NCBI RefSeq assembly: GCF_023008165.1
Contig: NZ_JAKQZA010000004.1
Location: 1-64,000, forward strand
DNA: 64,000 bases
Source of the DNA: Kordiimonas laminariae
GTDB taxonomy: Bacteria > Pseudomonadota > Alphaproteobacteria > Sphingomonadales > Kordiimonadaceae
Direction: 5' to 3'
Shown here: positions 19,141 to 28,074 of the stretch, one piece after another
Layout: the number at the start of each line of letters is the position of its first letter
How positions within the stretch are numbered: position 1 is the first letter of the stretch
Translations under genes and position numbers: made by a program
Notes under the pieces: generated by a model
The model's database searches: none
Told to the model about the DNA's origin: nothing
Seen by the model: only the letters and a program-made list of their open reading frames with translations

Positions 19141-19689
19141 ATGACCGAAGACTTTCGCTGGGGCGAACATTGTGCCTCTTTGTGTAATGCTCCTCTAAAG
19201 CTGTTGAAGCGTGAGGATCTTGATCCAAGGCACCCTGCTATCGAGTTTGATAATTACTGGAGCAATTTGAAGGGTGGAGAAATCCCTGCAAAAGAAGATT
19301 TCTCACCTGTCCATGTGAAAACAGTACTTAAATGGATGATGTTGTTCGAACGTCAGATGAAAGATTCAGAAGATCTATATAAATTATACCTTCAAGGTAC
19401 CTCCGCCGCAGAATTAACGAACGGTTCGCTTCAAGGACAGTATCTCCATGAATTCACTAACGCTGATTGCTATAATTCCCGTCGAGACCTGATGAGATAC
19501 GTACTCAAGGAAGGAAAACCCGGGTTTGCAACAGCGCATACAGCGCCTTTGAAAACAGACAGTGAATATTCAACTGATGTAACTGTTGGTATGTTTCCTT
19601 TTAGGAATATTGAAGGGGAGTGCCAAGTTTTTGTTGTACCCGCACCAGTATCAGAAAAAATTCGTGGCTGGTTGAACGCTTCTTGGTAA
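19141..19689 (+). CDS. PAS_5-type sensory domain protein
   Basis: The 182-residue soluble protein resembles the stand-alone PAS-like proteins (PAS_5 type) common in alphaproteobacteria: a helical lead (HPAIEFDNYWSNLKGGEIPA), then LYKLYLQGTSAAELTNGSLQG, a helix with SRRDLMRYVLKEGKP, and a closing beta-sheet VTVGMFPFRNIEG. There is no output domain, so it may bind a small molecule or a partner protein. GTGAGGAAACC precedes the ATG. It has a relative at 31572 in this window. It is flanked by 180 and 116 bases and seems monocistronic. Confidence 0.7.
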   Translation: MTEDFRWGEHCASLCNAPLKLLKREDLDPRHPAIEFDNYWSNLKGGEIPAKEDFSPVHVKTVLKWMMLFERQMKDSEDLYKLYLQGTSAAELTNGSLQGQYLHEFTNADCYNSRRDLMRYVLKEGKPGFATAHTAPLKTDSEYSTDVTVGMFPFRNIEGECQVFVVPAPVSEKIRGWLNASW

Positions 19690-19805
19690 CTAAAATGCTG
19701 AAATATCCAGTTTTTATTCAATAAAACGCAAGCCTTCCAAATTCTCATTGTTTCCTCTATGGTGCGCGGCAAAGATGAATAGTTTGGGAACGAAGAAGCA
19801 CTCAT

Positions 19806-20183
19806 ATGAATATGCTGATTGCGATAGCCCTTGGGGGCGCAACTGGGGCGTTGTTACGTCATTTTGTTGCTGTCAGCATTATGCGGGTGCTCGGTTCAGG
19901 TTTTCCATACGGCACCTTCTCCGTGAATATGATTGGCAGCCTTATTATGGGTGTTCTAATCACGGGATTTGCCATGAAGTTTGAGGCCTCGCAGGAACTG
20001 CGTGGTTTTCTTACAGTCGGGCTTTTAGGTAGCTTTACAACATTCTCCACATTTTCGCTTGAAGCAGCTTTAATGATCGAGCGCGGAGATTGGCAAGGCG
20101 CTGGGCTGTATACCTTTGGTTCCCTTATTATTGGTGTATTAAGTTTATTTGCAGGCATGTGGCTTGGTAAGGTTTTATTATGA
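19806..20183 (+). CDS. crcB: Fluoride channel CrcB/Fluc
   Basis: CrcB forms dual-topology dimeric channels that expel fluoride through the inner membrane. The 125 residues give four membrane helices and the family motifs GGATGALLRHFV near the start, the asparagine-containing PYGTFSVNMIGS, and GLLGSFTTFSTFSLEA with the conserved phenylalanine/threonine track. A slightly later ATG (19812) is possible. Its stop overlaps the start of the pseudouridine synthase gene by four bases (ATGA). I saw no fluoride riboswitch upstream. Confidence 0.96.
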   Translation: MNMLIAIALGGATGALLRHFVAVSIMRVLGSGFPYGTFSVNMIGSLIMGVLITGFAMKFEASQELRGFLTVGLLGSFTTFSTFSLEAALMIERGDWQGAGLYTFGSLIIGVLSLFAGMWLGKVLL

Positions 20184-21154
20184 GTGGCGTTCAGAACATT
20201 AAAGTTGAAAAAGATGATGAAGGCGTTCGCATAGATCGCTGGTTTAAACGCCACTATCCTCATGTTGGGTTTGGTCAGCTCCAGAAGATTATGCGCAAAG
20301 GCGAAGTCCGTCTTGATGGTAAGCGTGTGAAAGGCAGCGAACGGGTTGCAGAAGGGCAGATGATTCGCGTTCCACCGCTTGGTGATGTGCCAAAACAGGA
20401 ACCCAGAGCACCGAAGTTACGTATGAGCGAGGCTGATATTGAAGAGCTTCAAAGCCTGGTTATTTACAAAGATGATGATGTTCTCGCGATTAATAAGCCT
20501 GCTGGCCTGCCAACACAGGGCGGTACAGGGCAGGTGAAGCATCTTGATGCCATGTTGGATTTCCTGAAATTTGGCTCTAAACACAGACCGCGTCTTGTTC
20601 ACAGGCTAGATAAAGATACTTCTGGCGTGCTTCTGCTAGGCCGTTCAGCTAATGCGGCTGGCGCGCTTGCTGCGGCATTTCAGACAAAAGAAACAGATAA
20701 ACGCTATTTTGCCCTTGTGCGAGGTGTTCCAAAAGTACCGGATGGGCGCATCATTCTGAAAATGGAGAAAGCACCTATCAAGGGTAATGAGCGCATGGTG
20801 GTAACACCAGACGGCAAGAAATCTATTTCAGATTATGCTGTAGTTGATCGGGCCGCACAGGAAGCGGCCTGGCTTGCTCTTAAGCCACATACAGGGCGTA
20901 CGCATCAGCTACGTCTGCACTGTGCTGAACTAGGGCACCCTATCATCGGTGATGGCAAGTATGGTGGCCCGGAAGCCTTCCTTTCAGGAAGCATTTCCAG
21001 GAAGATGCACCTGCATAGTCGATTCATTACTTTCCCACATCCAGATGGCGGCAATGTAACAATTACCGCCCCATTACCAGAGCATATGCAAGCTAGTTTT
21101 GATATGCTTGGCTTTGATATTGAGGACTATGACGACAGTATTCTTGATGAGTAA
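20180..21154 (+). CDS. rluC: RluA-family 23S rRNA pseudouridine synthase (RluC-like)
   Basis: The enzyme isomerises uridine to pseudouridine in 23S rRNA. The 324 residues start with an S4 RNA-binding domain (DRWFKRHYPHVGFGQLQKIM...), then the catalytic domain with HRLDKDTSGVLLLGRSA, where Asp144 is the catalytic residue, and the late motif HTGRTHQLRLHCAELGHPI. RluC is favoured because of the S4 domain and the usual crcB-rluC pairing in alphaproteobacteria. The start overlaps crcB by four bases. The sugar-modification block begins 8 bases after the stop. Confidence 0.94.
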   Translation: MSGVQNIKVEKDDEGVRIDRWFKRHYPHVGFGQLQKIMRKGEVRLDGKRVKGSERVAEGQMIRVPPLGDVPKQEPRAPKLRMSEADIEELQSLVIYKDDDVLAINKPAGLPTQGGTGQVKHLDAMLDFLKFGSKHRPRLVHRLDKDTSGVLLLGRSANAAGALAAAFQTKETDKRYFALVRGVPKVPDGRIILKMEKAPIKGNERMVVTPDGKKSISDYAVVDRAAQEAAWLALKPHTGRTHQLRLHCAELGHPIIGDGKYGGPEAFLSGSISRKMHLHSRFITFPHPDGGNVTITAPLPEHMQASFDMLGFDIEDYDDSILDE

Positions 21155-21162
21155 AGTGTGAG

Positions 21163-21714
21163 ATGGAAAAGTCTGTAAATGTCGGAGTGCCGGAGGGCGT
21201 AATACTCACACCTCTCAAGCCTATTACCGATTGCCGAGGAACTCTTTGCGAAGCTTTCCGTTTAGACCGTGTTCCTGAAAAGAAATTCGTGCAATGGAAT
21301 TTAGTTAGATCCAATGTTGGTACCTTGCGCGGAGTGCATGTACATAAAAACCGGGCGGATTATCTAGTTGTTATTGAAGGTGAAATGCTGTTGGGGCTCT
21401 ATGATATGCGCCGTAATTCGCCAACTTTTCAGCAGAGCACAATTGTCAGTATTACACCAGAAACTCATAAAGCAGCTTATATTCCAACGGGTGTAGCACA
21501 CGGTTTCTATTTCACTCAGCCAAGTCTCACGATGTATGGCCTAACGGAATACTGGAGTATGGCAGATGAAATGGGTTGTCATCCTTTCGATGCTGATTTG
21601 AAATTAAACTGGCCAGATACAGGAAGTGTACAGCTGTCTGATAGAGATCAAGCTGCGGGCACGCTTGCGGTAATGCAAGCTGAATATGATGAGTGGGTAA
21701 ATACGCATGGCTGA
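21163..21714 (+). CDS. RmlC-like sugar epimerase-family cupin, first copy
   Basis: The 183-residue protein is built like dTDP-4-dehydrorhamnose 3,5-epimerase: DCRGTLCEAFR, then TLRGVHVHKNRADYLVVIEG with the conserved catalytic histidine (His59), DMRRNSPTF, and YIPTGVAHGF. The lysine that follows the histidine in true RmlC enzymes appears to be Tyr67 here, so the reaction may differ or it may be only an isomerase-like or sugar-binding cupin. It is the first of a tight block with an oxidoreductase, a second cupin and a glycosyltransferase; its stop overlaps the next gene by eight bases. Confidence 0.82.
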   Translation: MEKSVNVGVPEGVILTPLKPITDCRGTLCEAFRLDRVPEKKFVQWNLVRSNVGTLRGVHVHKNRADYLVVIEGEMLLGLYDMRRNSPTFQQSTIVSITPETHKAAYIPTGVAHGFYFTQPSLTMYGLTEYWSMADEMGCHPFDADLKLNWPDTGSVQLSDRDQAAGTLAVMQAEYDEWVNTHG

Positions 21715-22627
21715 TGCTGTAAAAATTGGACTTATTGGTTGCGGTCGCTGGGGGAAAAATATTCTTCGAGACCTTTTGCTGCTTGGTTGTGATGTGCACG
21801 TTGCAGAACATAGAGAAGAGAATAGGGCATTAGCGCTTGAAGCCGGAGCTTCTTCTGTTTGTTACGACCAATCAGAACTGCCAAATGAAATGGATGGTTA
21901 TGTCATTGCTGTCCCCACGGCTAGGCACTACGAAACCTTGTTGACGCTAGAAAATGGTGTTGCTCCAATATTTATTGAAAAACCGATGGTGCCGAGTTTA
22001 GAGCAGGCTGAAGATATTGCTCAGAGAATGGGGGATCGTGTTTTTGTAATGCATAAGTGGCGGTATCACCCTGGTATTGAAAAAATTGCAGAACTTAGAG
22101 CTACTGGGAAATATGGAGCACTAAAAAACCTTCTTACAAGAAGGCTTCAGTGGAAGCATCCTCACAAAGATGTGGATGCATTTTGGATTTTGACGCCACA
22201 TGATGTTTCCATAGCGATGCACATATTAGGGCATTTACCGGAAGTGAAGGCAGTTCAGACTGTAACGCATGGCAATGATGTTCATGCGATGACAGCTTTT
22301 TTAGGTACTTCTCCCAGTGTCGAAATCAGTATTTCTGACGTTTACCCGAAGATGGAAAGACTTATTTCTGCTAGATTTGAGAAAGCTGTTGTTTCCTTAA
22401 ATGATTCACACGATGCTTTTCTTGAGGTTCGACATATAGATAAGAATGGAAAGCCTCTTGATCAGCTTTCAACAATAGAGATTTCTGATGAATTTCCTTT
22501 GATCAGGGAATTGAGGACGTTTGTTGAATATATCAAAGGCGGGGCTAAACCATTTAGTAGTGTGGCTGATGAAATAATGGTTATGCAGACTTTACAAGCA
22601 TTACGTTTAGCTGCATTTGAAGAGTAG
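21707..22627 (+). CDS. Gfo/Idh/MocA-family oxidoreductase
   Basis: This NAD(P)-dependent sugar dehydrogenase family has a Rossmann fold, seen as KIGLIGCGRWGKNILRDLLL at residues 6-25, and the cofactor/substrate EKP motif in IFIEKPMVPS. The C-terminal half would form the open beta-sheet substrate domain. It has 306 residues, at the short end of the family. Placed between two RmlC-like cupins and a glycosyltransferase, it probably acts on a nucleotide sugar for a cell-surface glycan. It overlaps the preceding gene by eight bases. Confidence 0.88.
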   Translation: MADAVKIGLIGCGRWGKNILRDLLLLGCDVHVAEHREENRALALEAGASSVCYDQSELPNEMDGYVIAVPTARHYETLLTLENGVAPIFIEKPMVPSLEQAEDIAQRMGDRVFVMHKWRYHPGIEKIAELRATGKYGALKNLLTRRLQWKHPHKDVDAFWILTPHDVSIAMHILGHLPEVKAVQTVTHGNDVHAMTAFLGTSPSVEISISDVYPKMERLISARFEKAVVSLNDSHDAFLEVRHIDKNGKPLDQLSTIEISDEFPLIRELRTFVEYIKGGAKPFSSVADEIMVMQTLQALRLAAFEE

Positions 22628-22691
22628 ATTTTTGGGTGTTTTTAATAGCCATAGCTAATATTAAGTTAGAGTAAGTTAAGGTCTGTGCTGT

Positions 22692-23225
22692 ATGACTGAT
22701 ATGAGTAGTTTGCCCGATGGTGTAATCATATTTGAAAATCAGAGATTTTCTGATGAACGGGGATGGTTACACGCGGGATATCAAGCCTCGGAGTGCCGGA
22801 CTGAATTTCAACAGCTAACTATTTCTGAGAGTAAAGCTAACACCTTACGAGGTATGCATGTTCATTATATGCGTCATGATTATGTGATGGCTGTTACTGG
22901 CGAACTTATTCTTGGTTTGGTCGATATGCGCCCAGAATCTAAGACATTCCGACATAATTGTTGTTTTTCTTTGATACCGGAAAATGCTCAAACAATATAT
23001 ATTCCACCGGGGGTGGGGCATGGGTTTGCTTTTCGTGTAGATACCCTCTACCTCACTGGGTTAAGTGTGCCGTGGAGCCCTGAGGATGAGTTCCTGTTTA
23101 GATATGACGATCCAGCGCTCGAATTCGATTGGAGCGTGAAAGAACTTATCTTGTCGGAAAAAGATAAGAATGCTGGTCGGTTTGATGATGCTGTAGATCA
23201 GTATTTAAATGCCATTCGTGATTGA
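22692..23225 (+). CDS. RmlC-like sugar epimerase-family cupin, second copy
   Basis: The 177-residue protein shares its plan with the cupin at 21163: DERGWLHAGYQ, TLRGMHVHYMRHDYVMAVTG with the family histidine at residue 56, DMRPESKTFRHN and YIPPGVGHGF. As in the first copy a tyrosine (Tyr64) stands where RmlC has its catalytic lysine. The two are clearly related but far from identical, so they are diverged paralogs, maybe acting on successive or alternative substrates. A 64-base AT-rich gap separates it from the oxidoreductase gene. Confidence 0.8.
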   Translation: MTDMSSLPDGVIIFENQRFSDERGWLHAGYQASECRTEFQQLTISESKANTLRGMHVHYMRHDYVMAVTGELILGLVDMRPESKTFRHNCCFSLIPENAQTIYIPPGVGHGFAFRVDTLYLTGLSVPWSPEDEFLFRYDDPALEFDWSVKELILSEKDKNAGRFDDAVDQYLNAIRD

Positions 23226-23240
23226 TTCGGAGTAAACGCT

Positions 23241-24122
23241 TTGCCTTTATTTTCGGTGGTAATACCCACATATACGAATTGTGAAACAATTGTTTGGGCT
23301 ATTAGAAGTGTTCAGGAGCAATCGGTACAAGATTTTGAAATACTTGTGGTTGGTGATGGAGCACCCCAAAAAACTTCTGATATAATGGCAAAGGAATGTG
23401 CGAAAGATAAACGCATAACATTCTTTGAAAACTCAAAAGGGGAAGGAAATGGGGAGAAGCATAGGCATGCCGCACTTAAGGCTGCCACAGGGAAGTATGT
23501 AGCCTATCTCGGGGATGATGACTTATGGCATAAAAGTCATCTTGAAACGTTGGTGCCATATCTTCAGGAGTTTGATTTTTTGAATACGGTACATCTATGT
23601 GTGTATCCAGACCAAAAATTGATCGCTTTTCAGGGTGATTTAAGTGATGTAGCAACACGTCGTGCGATGATGAAAAATAAGTATAACTTCTTTGGACCTA
23701 CCACCGTTGCTCATAGAATGGATTCATACAATAGATTGCCAACAGGGTGGTCGCCTAAACCCAAAGGCATGTGGTCTGATTTACATATGTGGCGTCAGTG
23801 GTTTGCTCAAAAGGATATGCGCTTTAAAACTGTTCCAGAATTTACCTCTATTCATTTGGACTCCAGTGCTCGTGGCACTCCAACAAAAGAGCGCGCTCTT
23901 GAATCCCTAAAATGGCTTGAAAAACTGAGAAATGATGATGCATTTCAGGCAGTAAGAGCAGAGGCCATAGAAAGTTTGCTTTTAGATACGAATAAGAGGC
24001 GTTACGCGGCTTTTTATTTTCGTGATCAACTATCAAAAATGGGCGCTATGGCTGCGAATGGCCAAGAAGTATCAATTCAAGCTAACAACCGTATTATAAA
24101 ATTGAGGCCCGCACATGACTAA
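23241..24122 (+). CDS. Family 2 (GT-A) glycosyltransferase
   Basis: The product starts FSVVIPTYTNCETIVWAIRS and carries DFEILVVGDGA and YLGDDDLWH, where GDDD (residues 91-94) is the metal/nucleotide-sugar DxD motif of GT2 enzymes. It has 293 residues and no membrane segment, so it acts in the cytosol on a lipid- or protein-linked acceptor. The start is TTG at 23241, eight bases after GGAG; no ATG fits. It ends the sugar block, and its last eight bases overlap the HAD phosphatase gene. Confidence 0.88.
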   Translation: MPLFSVVIPTYTNCETIVWAIRSVQEQSVQDFEILVVGDGAPQKTSDIMAKECAKDKRITFFENSKGEGNGEKHRHAALKAATGKYVAYLGDDDLWHKSHLETLVPYLQEFDFLNTVHLCVYPDQKLIAFQGDLSDVATRRAMMKNKYNFFGPTTVAHRMDSYNRLPTGWSPKPKGMWSDLHMWRQWFAQKDMRFKTVPEFTSIHLDSSARGTPTKERALESLKWLEKLRNDDAFQAVRAEAIESLLLDTNKRRYAAFYFRDQLSKMGAMAANGQEVSIQANNRIIKLRPAHD

Positions 24123-24792
24123 GTTCAACAAACTTGTTATTTTTGATTGTGATGGCACACTCGTTGACAGTCAGCATATGATTATTGGTTCAATGCATGA
24201 CACGTTTGATAAGGCGGGTTTTGAGCGACGAACTGATCAAGAGGTTCGCGCCATCGTAGGCCTAAGCCTATATGAAGCGATAGCTAGTTTATTGCCTAAT
24301 GAAAGAGCAGATGTTCACGCCGCAATGACGAATGATTATAAACAGATATTTTATGATCGCCGTACCCGGCAGGGCGTAGGACCGGACCCTCTTTATGATG
24401 GAACTCGTGAGGCTCTGGTTGCTTTGAATGATGCGGGTTACTTGCTTGGTGTTGCTACTGGCAATAGCCGTAGAGGATTGGATAGAGTTCTCGTTGAACA
24501 TGATTTGACAGATTTTTTCGTAACACTACAAACCGCAGATGGGCATCCTTCAAAGCCACACCCTTCGATGATTTTAACGGCACTTGCTGAAGCAGGTTCA
24601 AGCCCTGATAACGCCGTGATGATAGGTGATACGAGTTATGATATTATGATGTCTGTGAAAGCTGGCACAGCGCCTATTGGTGTAAATTGGGGATATCATA
24701 GTGAAGATATTTTAGCGGAAGTAGGCGCGAAACATATTGCTTCTCATTATGATCAGGTACCCGCTTTGGTGCAGGCAGCTATAGGTGATTGA
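24115..24792 (+). CDS. HAD-superfamily phosphatase, phosphoglycolate-phosphatase-like
   Basis: HAD motif I is VIFDCDGTLVDS with the nucleophile Asp near residue 11, motif II lies in LLGVATGNSRRG, and motifs III/IV in HPSKPHPSMI and AVMIGDTSYDIMM. The cap is the helical C1 type of the beta-phosphoglucomutase/Gph group. It has 225 residues. A HAD gene of this sort normally follows rluC directly in alphaproteobacteria; here it overlaps the glycosyltransferase by eight bases. The substrate cannot be told from sequence. Confidence 0.88.
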   Translation: MTKFNKLVIFDCDGTLVDSQHMIIGSMHDTFDKAGFERRTDQEVRAIVGLSLYEAIASLLPNERADVHAAMTNDYKQIFYDRRTRQGVGPDPLYDGTREALVALNDAGYLLGVATGNSRRGLDRVLVEHDLTDFFVTLQTADGHPSKPHPSMILTALAEAGSSPDNAVMIGDTSYDIMMSVKAGTAPIGVNWGYHSEDILAEVGAKHIASHYDQVPALVQAAIGD

Positions 24793-24793
24793 T

Positions 24794-25231
24794 ATGAGTG
24801 AAATTAAAGATGAAGTGAATGCGGAAGCATCAAAGCCCAAAGTTGTTTTTTTGGTGGCTGCGGCGGTGTTTGCGCTAGTGGCTGCATTTGCTTATTTGAA
24901 CGAAGAAGAGATTATCGAAGCCAGCGGTGCTACAGGCTTTGCGCTTTTGCTGATGTTATCTGTTCTTGTTTCCCTGTGTCTTGTTTTATGTTACCGCATG
25001 CCGCGTCTTGGAAATCGGTTGCTTGGATATGATGTTGTCATCACCAAGCCTGATGAAAAAGGCAAGGCGGATATGCAATATTCCGGCGGGTTTAAAATGG
25101 ATGGCGGTGCAGATTTAAAGCGCCAGAACAGCCGTAGGAAAGAGGCTAGGTATTCTCGCAAAAAATATGCAGAGGTAACCCGTCAAATGCAGGAAGAAAA
25201 ACAAGCTCAAGATGAGCAGGGTACTGAGTGA
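24794..25231 (+). CDS. Small membrane protein with charged tail
   Basis: About 145 residues with two predicted membrane helices (roughly residues 17-35 and 46-66) followed by a cytosolic tail rich in Lys, Arg, Glu and Gln (QNSRRKEARYSRKKYAEVTR). A GTG at 24785 is in frame, but the ATG at 24794 has AGGTGA six bases before it. It lies between the HAD gene and atp12, where a small hypothetical gene is often found in this class; I do not recognise its function. Its stop is directly followed by the next ATG. Confidence 0.7.
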   Translation: MSEIKDEVNAEASKPKVVFLVAAAVFALVAAFAYLNEEEIIEASGATGFALLLMLSVLVSLCLVLCYRMPRLGNRLLGYDVVITKPDEKGKADMQYSGGFKMDGGADLKRQNSRRKEARYSRKKYAEVTRQMQEEKQAQDEQGTE

Positions 25232-25930
25232 ATGAGAGTTTTCTATAAAGATGTAACCGTTGAGGCCATGGACGGTGGTTTTGGTGTCGCGCTGGATGGT
25301 CGCATTATTAAAACACCGGGCAAAGATACGCTTGTTATGCCAACGGCGGCTTTGGCAGAGGCTGTTGCAGAAGAATGGCGCGCGCAAAGTGATGATGTTG
25401 ATACCGCAACGATGCCTATCACTAAGCTTGCAAACACGGCGCTGGACCGGGTAGCAAAACGGATGGATGATGTCGCAGCCGAAATCGCTAATTTTGGTGG
25501 TACCGACCTTCTCTGTTACCGAGCCGATGAACCGGAAGAACTTATTAAGCGTCAGAATGAGATATGGAACCCCTATCTTGCATGGGCCAAGGGTGCACTA
25601 CACGCAGATTTGAAGACAACAGACGGCATCATGCCTGTAGCGCAGGATGAAACTGCAATGAATCAACTTACGGCGCAGGTAATTGCTTGCGATCCCTTTG
25701 AGTTGACGGCGCTGCATGAATTTACTAATGGCTTTGGCTCTCTAGTGCTCGCGCTTGCTTATATGCAAGGCTACAAGCCCTTTGAAGAACTATGGGCCGC
25801 TAGCCTTCTTGACCTTACCTATCAGGAAGAACGGTGGGGGCTTGATTACGAAGTTGAAGACAAACGTAAAGAAAAACTCGCTGATTTAGAAGCAACATGC
25901 AGGTTTTTGAAACTAGTTCGGGATAACTAG
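25232..25930 (+). CDS. ATP12-family F1-ATPase assembly chaperone
   Basis: ATP12 in mitochondria and its alphaproteobacterial homologs bind the F1 alpha subunit during assembly. The 232-residue protein contains [20 protein letters not shown], the EEWRAQ segment, [14 protein letters not shown] and [16 protein letters not shown], all in the family order, and ends with a predicted helical region. The ATG begins immediately after the previous stop codon. Presence of this gene is a good marker of an alphaproteobacterium. Confidence 0.93.
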   Translation: MRVFYKDVTVEAMDGGFGVALDGRIIKTPGKDTLVMPTAALAEAVAEEWRAQSDDVDTATMPITKLANTALDRVAKRMDDVAAEIANFGGTDLLCYRADEPEELIKRQNEIWNPYLAWAKGALHADLKTTDGIMPVAQDETAMNQLTAQVIACDPFELTALHEFTNGFGSLVLALAYMQGYKPFEELWAASLLDLTYQEERWGLDYEVEDKRKEKLADLEATCRFLKLVRDN

Positions 25931-25975
25931 GCTGGCAAAAGCAGGCTAATCCATATACATATGATTTGATTTTCA

Positions 25976-25989
25976 GGGGCTACGGCCCC
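25976..25989 (+). other. Short GC hairpin in the pccB leader
   Basis: GGGGC (25976-25980) and GCCCC (25985-25989) pair around TACG. There is no T-run after it, so it is not a typical terminator; it lies about 50 bases before the pccB start in a 107-base gap after atp12. Confidence 0.35.
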
Positions 25990-26037
25990 GTGCGCCGCCC
26001 CAAATCTGGCGCAAAGGGAGAAGGGACTAAATATAAA

Positions 26038-27570
26038 ATGAAAGAAATCCTGGAAAGGCTCGAAGAAAAACGTAATCAGGCTCGCCTTGGCGGTGGTCAG
26101 AAACGTATCGATGCCCAGCACGGTCGCGGCAAACTTACTGCACGTGAACGTATTGATCTTTTGCTCGATGAAGATAGCTTCGAAGAATATGATATGTTTG
26201 TAGAGCACCGCTGTGCGGATTTTGGTATGGAAGATACCAAATTTGCAGGTGACGGTGTTGTAACGGGTTCAGGCACAATCAACGGCCGTTTGGTTTATGT
26301 ATATAGCCAGGACTTTACCGTATTCGGTGGTTCACTTTCTGAAACACATGCACAGAAAATCATTAAAGTTATGGATATGGCCATGAAGGTGGGGGCGCCG
26401 GTTATTGGTCTTAATGATAGTGGTGGCGCTCGTATTCAGGAAGGTGTGGCAGCCCTTGGTGGTTATGCGGATGTATTCCAGAAGAACATTCTGGCTTCTG
26501 GTGTTGTGCCGCAGATTTCTATGATCATGGGCCCATGTGCTGGTGGTGCTGTATACAGCCCGGCGATGACAGATTTCATCTTTATGGTTGAAGATACGTC
26601 TTACATGTTTGTAACAGGCCCAGATGTAGTAAAAACTGTAACAAACGAAGTGGTTACACAGGAAGAGCTTGGTGGTGCTTCTACGCACACAACCAAATCT
26701 GGTGTTGCTGATAAAGCCTTCTCAAATGATGTAGAAGCCCTTGCGCAACTTCGCCGTTTTATGGATTTCTTGCCGCTCAATAACCGTGAGCCAGCGCCTG
26801 TTCGCCCAACGTTTGATAAGCCGGACCGTATTGAGGATTCCCTTGATAGCGTGATCCCATCAAACCCGAACAAGCCATATGACATGCATGAAGTGATCAC
26901 CAAAATGGTGGACGAGGGTGATTTCTTTGAAATTCAGCCTAATCATGCAGGCAATATCATCGTTGGCATGGCACGTATGGATGGCCAGACAGTAGGTATT
27001 GTTGCTAATCAGCCAATGGTTCTTGCGGGCTGTCTGGATATTGATAGTTCGAAGAAAGCTGCGCGTTTTGTTCGCTTCTGTGATTGTTTTAATATTCCAA
27101 TCGTTACTCTTGTTGATGTTCCAGGCTTCTTGCCGGGTACTGCGCAGGAATATGGTGGTATCATTAAGCATGGTGCGAAGCTTCTGTTTGCATACGGTGA
27201 AGCAACTGTTCCGAAAATTACGATTATTACCCGCAAAGCATATGGCGGTGCATATGATGTGATGGCGTCCAAGCATTTGCGTGGTGATCTGAACTATGCA
27301 TGGCCAAAAGCGGAAATTGCTGTAATGGGTGCGAAAGGCGCTGTGGAAATCCTATACCGCAAGGAAAAGGATGAACCTGAGAAAATCGCTGAACGCACAA
27401 AAGAGTATGAAGACCTGTTTGCTAATCCGTTCGTAGCGGCGCAGCGCGGCTTCATTGATGAAGTGATTATGCCGCACAGCACACGTAAGCGTGTGATCAC
27501 AGGCCTCCGTAAGCTTGCAAACAAGCATTTGGAGAACCCGTGGAAGAAGCACGATAATATTCCGCTTTAG
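26038..27570 (+). CDS. pccB: Acyl-CoA carboxylase carboxyltransferase (propionyl-CoA carboxylase beta)
   Basis: The subunit transfers the carboxyl group from biotin to propionyl-CoA (or a related acyl-CoA). The 510-residue protein starts [20 protein letters not shown] and has the two crotonase-like halves with [36 protein letters not shown] and [20 protein letters not shown]. The in-frame extension upstream to 25966 lacks family similarity; AAGGGAGAAGGG fits the ATG at 26038. A GGGGC/GCCCC hairpin (25976-25989) lies in the leader. The partner subunit lies at 28075, beyond two tiny genes. PCC is favoured over methylcrotonyl-CoA carboxylase, whose beta chain differs. Confidence 0.92.
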   Translation: MKEILERLEEKRNQARLGGGQKRIDAQHGRGKLTARERIDLLLDEDSFEEYDMFVEHRCADFGMEDTKFAGDGVVTGSGTINGRLVYVYSQDFTVFGGSLSETHAQKIIKVMDMAMKVGAPVIGLNDSGGARIQEGVAALGGYADVFQKNILASGVVPQISMIMGPCAGGAVYSPAMTDFIFMVEDTSYMFVTGPDVVKTVTNEVVTQEELGGASTHTTKSGVADKAFSNDVEALAQLRRFMDFLPLNNREPAPVRPTFDKPDRIEDSLDSVIPSNPNKPYDMHEVITKMVDEGDFFEIQPNHAGNIIVGMARMDGQTVGIVANQPMVLAGCLDIDSSKKAARFVRFCDCFNIPIVTLVDVPGFLPGTAQEYGGIIKHGAKLLFAYGEATVPKITIITRKAYGGAYDVMASKHLRGDLNYAWPKAEIAVMGAKGAVEILYRKEKDEPEKIAERTKEYEDLFANPFVAAQRGFIDEVIMPHSTRKRVITGLRKLANKHLENPWKKHDNIPL

Positions 27571-27590
27571 GGTGTTGCGAAGGTCTCAAA

Positions 27591-27821
27591 ATGAAAATTA
27601 CCAAACGGGCGATATATGGATTGATGGGTGCTGGTCTAGTGGTCGGCGCCACCTTTGTATTGTACCGTTTTGGTGCAGAAAGCACAGGAAATGGTTGGTT
27701 CTTTTTAAAGGATACTTTGCCATTCATCGTGATTTTTTCATTTGGGGTCATGTTGCTGTGTATGACATTGCCGAAAAAATGGGTTGCGAAGCTCCTTAAG
27801 GTCGTTGGTGAAGGAACTTAA
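27591..27821 (+). CDS. Small two-helix membrane protein inside the carboxylase operon
   Basis: 76 residues with two predicted membrane helices (about 7-25 and 38-60), a basic N-terminus MKITKRAIYG and basic C-terminus. The ATG follows the pccB stop by 20 bases, and AAGGTCT stands before it. I do not recognise a family. Its position between the two carboxylase subunit genes, and only two bases before the next small gene, suggests co-transcription. Confidence 0.65.
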   Translation: MKITKRAIYGLMGAGLVVGATFVLYRFGAESTGNGWFFLKDTLPFIVIFSFGVMLLCMTLPKKWVAKLLKVVGEGT

Positions 27822-27823
27822 GG

Positions 27824-28057
27824 ATGGCTAGACCTCTCCCAAAAGATTTAGAAACTACCATTAAGGGCACTGCTTCAAAGGCGGAGAGCCGCTCAAGCTT
27901 TACGCTTGGCATGATGCTTGGTGGTGCTTTCGGTTTTGGGCTTGGTGCAGCGGTATTTGGTGCAATCGGTGGTAGTCTGTTCTTTGGAATGGGCGCTGCT
28001 TCGGTTCTGGTTTTATGGTTCCTCGCCTGGAGGCGCGGAAATAAAAAGAATTCATAA
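27824..28057 (+). CDS. Small glycine-rich membrane protein inside the carboxylase operon
   Basis: 77 residues. After a polar N-terminus (MARPLPKDLETTIKGTASKA) come two glycine-rich membrane helices with GxxxG spacing (LGGAFGFGLGAAVFGAIGG), then a basic end WRRGNKKNS. Glycine-zipper helices pack tightly, so it may oligomerise or pair with the membrane protein encoded two bases upstream. The SD AAGGA overlaps the preceding stop. Function unknown; pccA starts 17 bases later. Confidence 0.65.
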   Translation: MARPLPKDLETTIKGTASKAESRSSFTLGMMLGGAFGFGLGAAVFGAIGGSLFFGMGAASVLVLWFLAWRRGNKKNS

Positions 28058-28074
28058 GGAAAAAGGGTCCCATC

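Noticed and set aside
19690-19805. Fluoride riboswitch upstream of crcB
   Set aside because: The conserved elements of the crcB motif are not present in this 116-base gap; crcB seems to be uncontrolled by it here.
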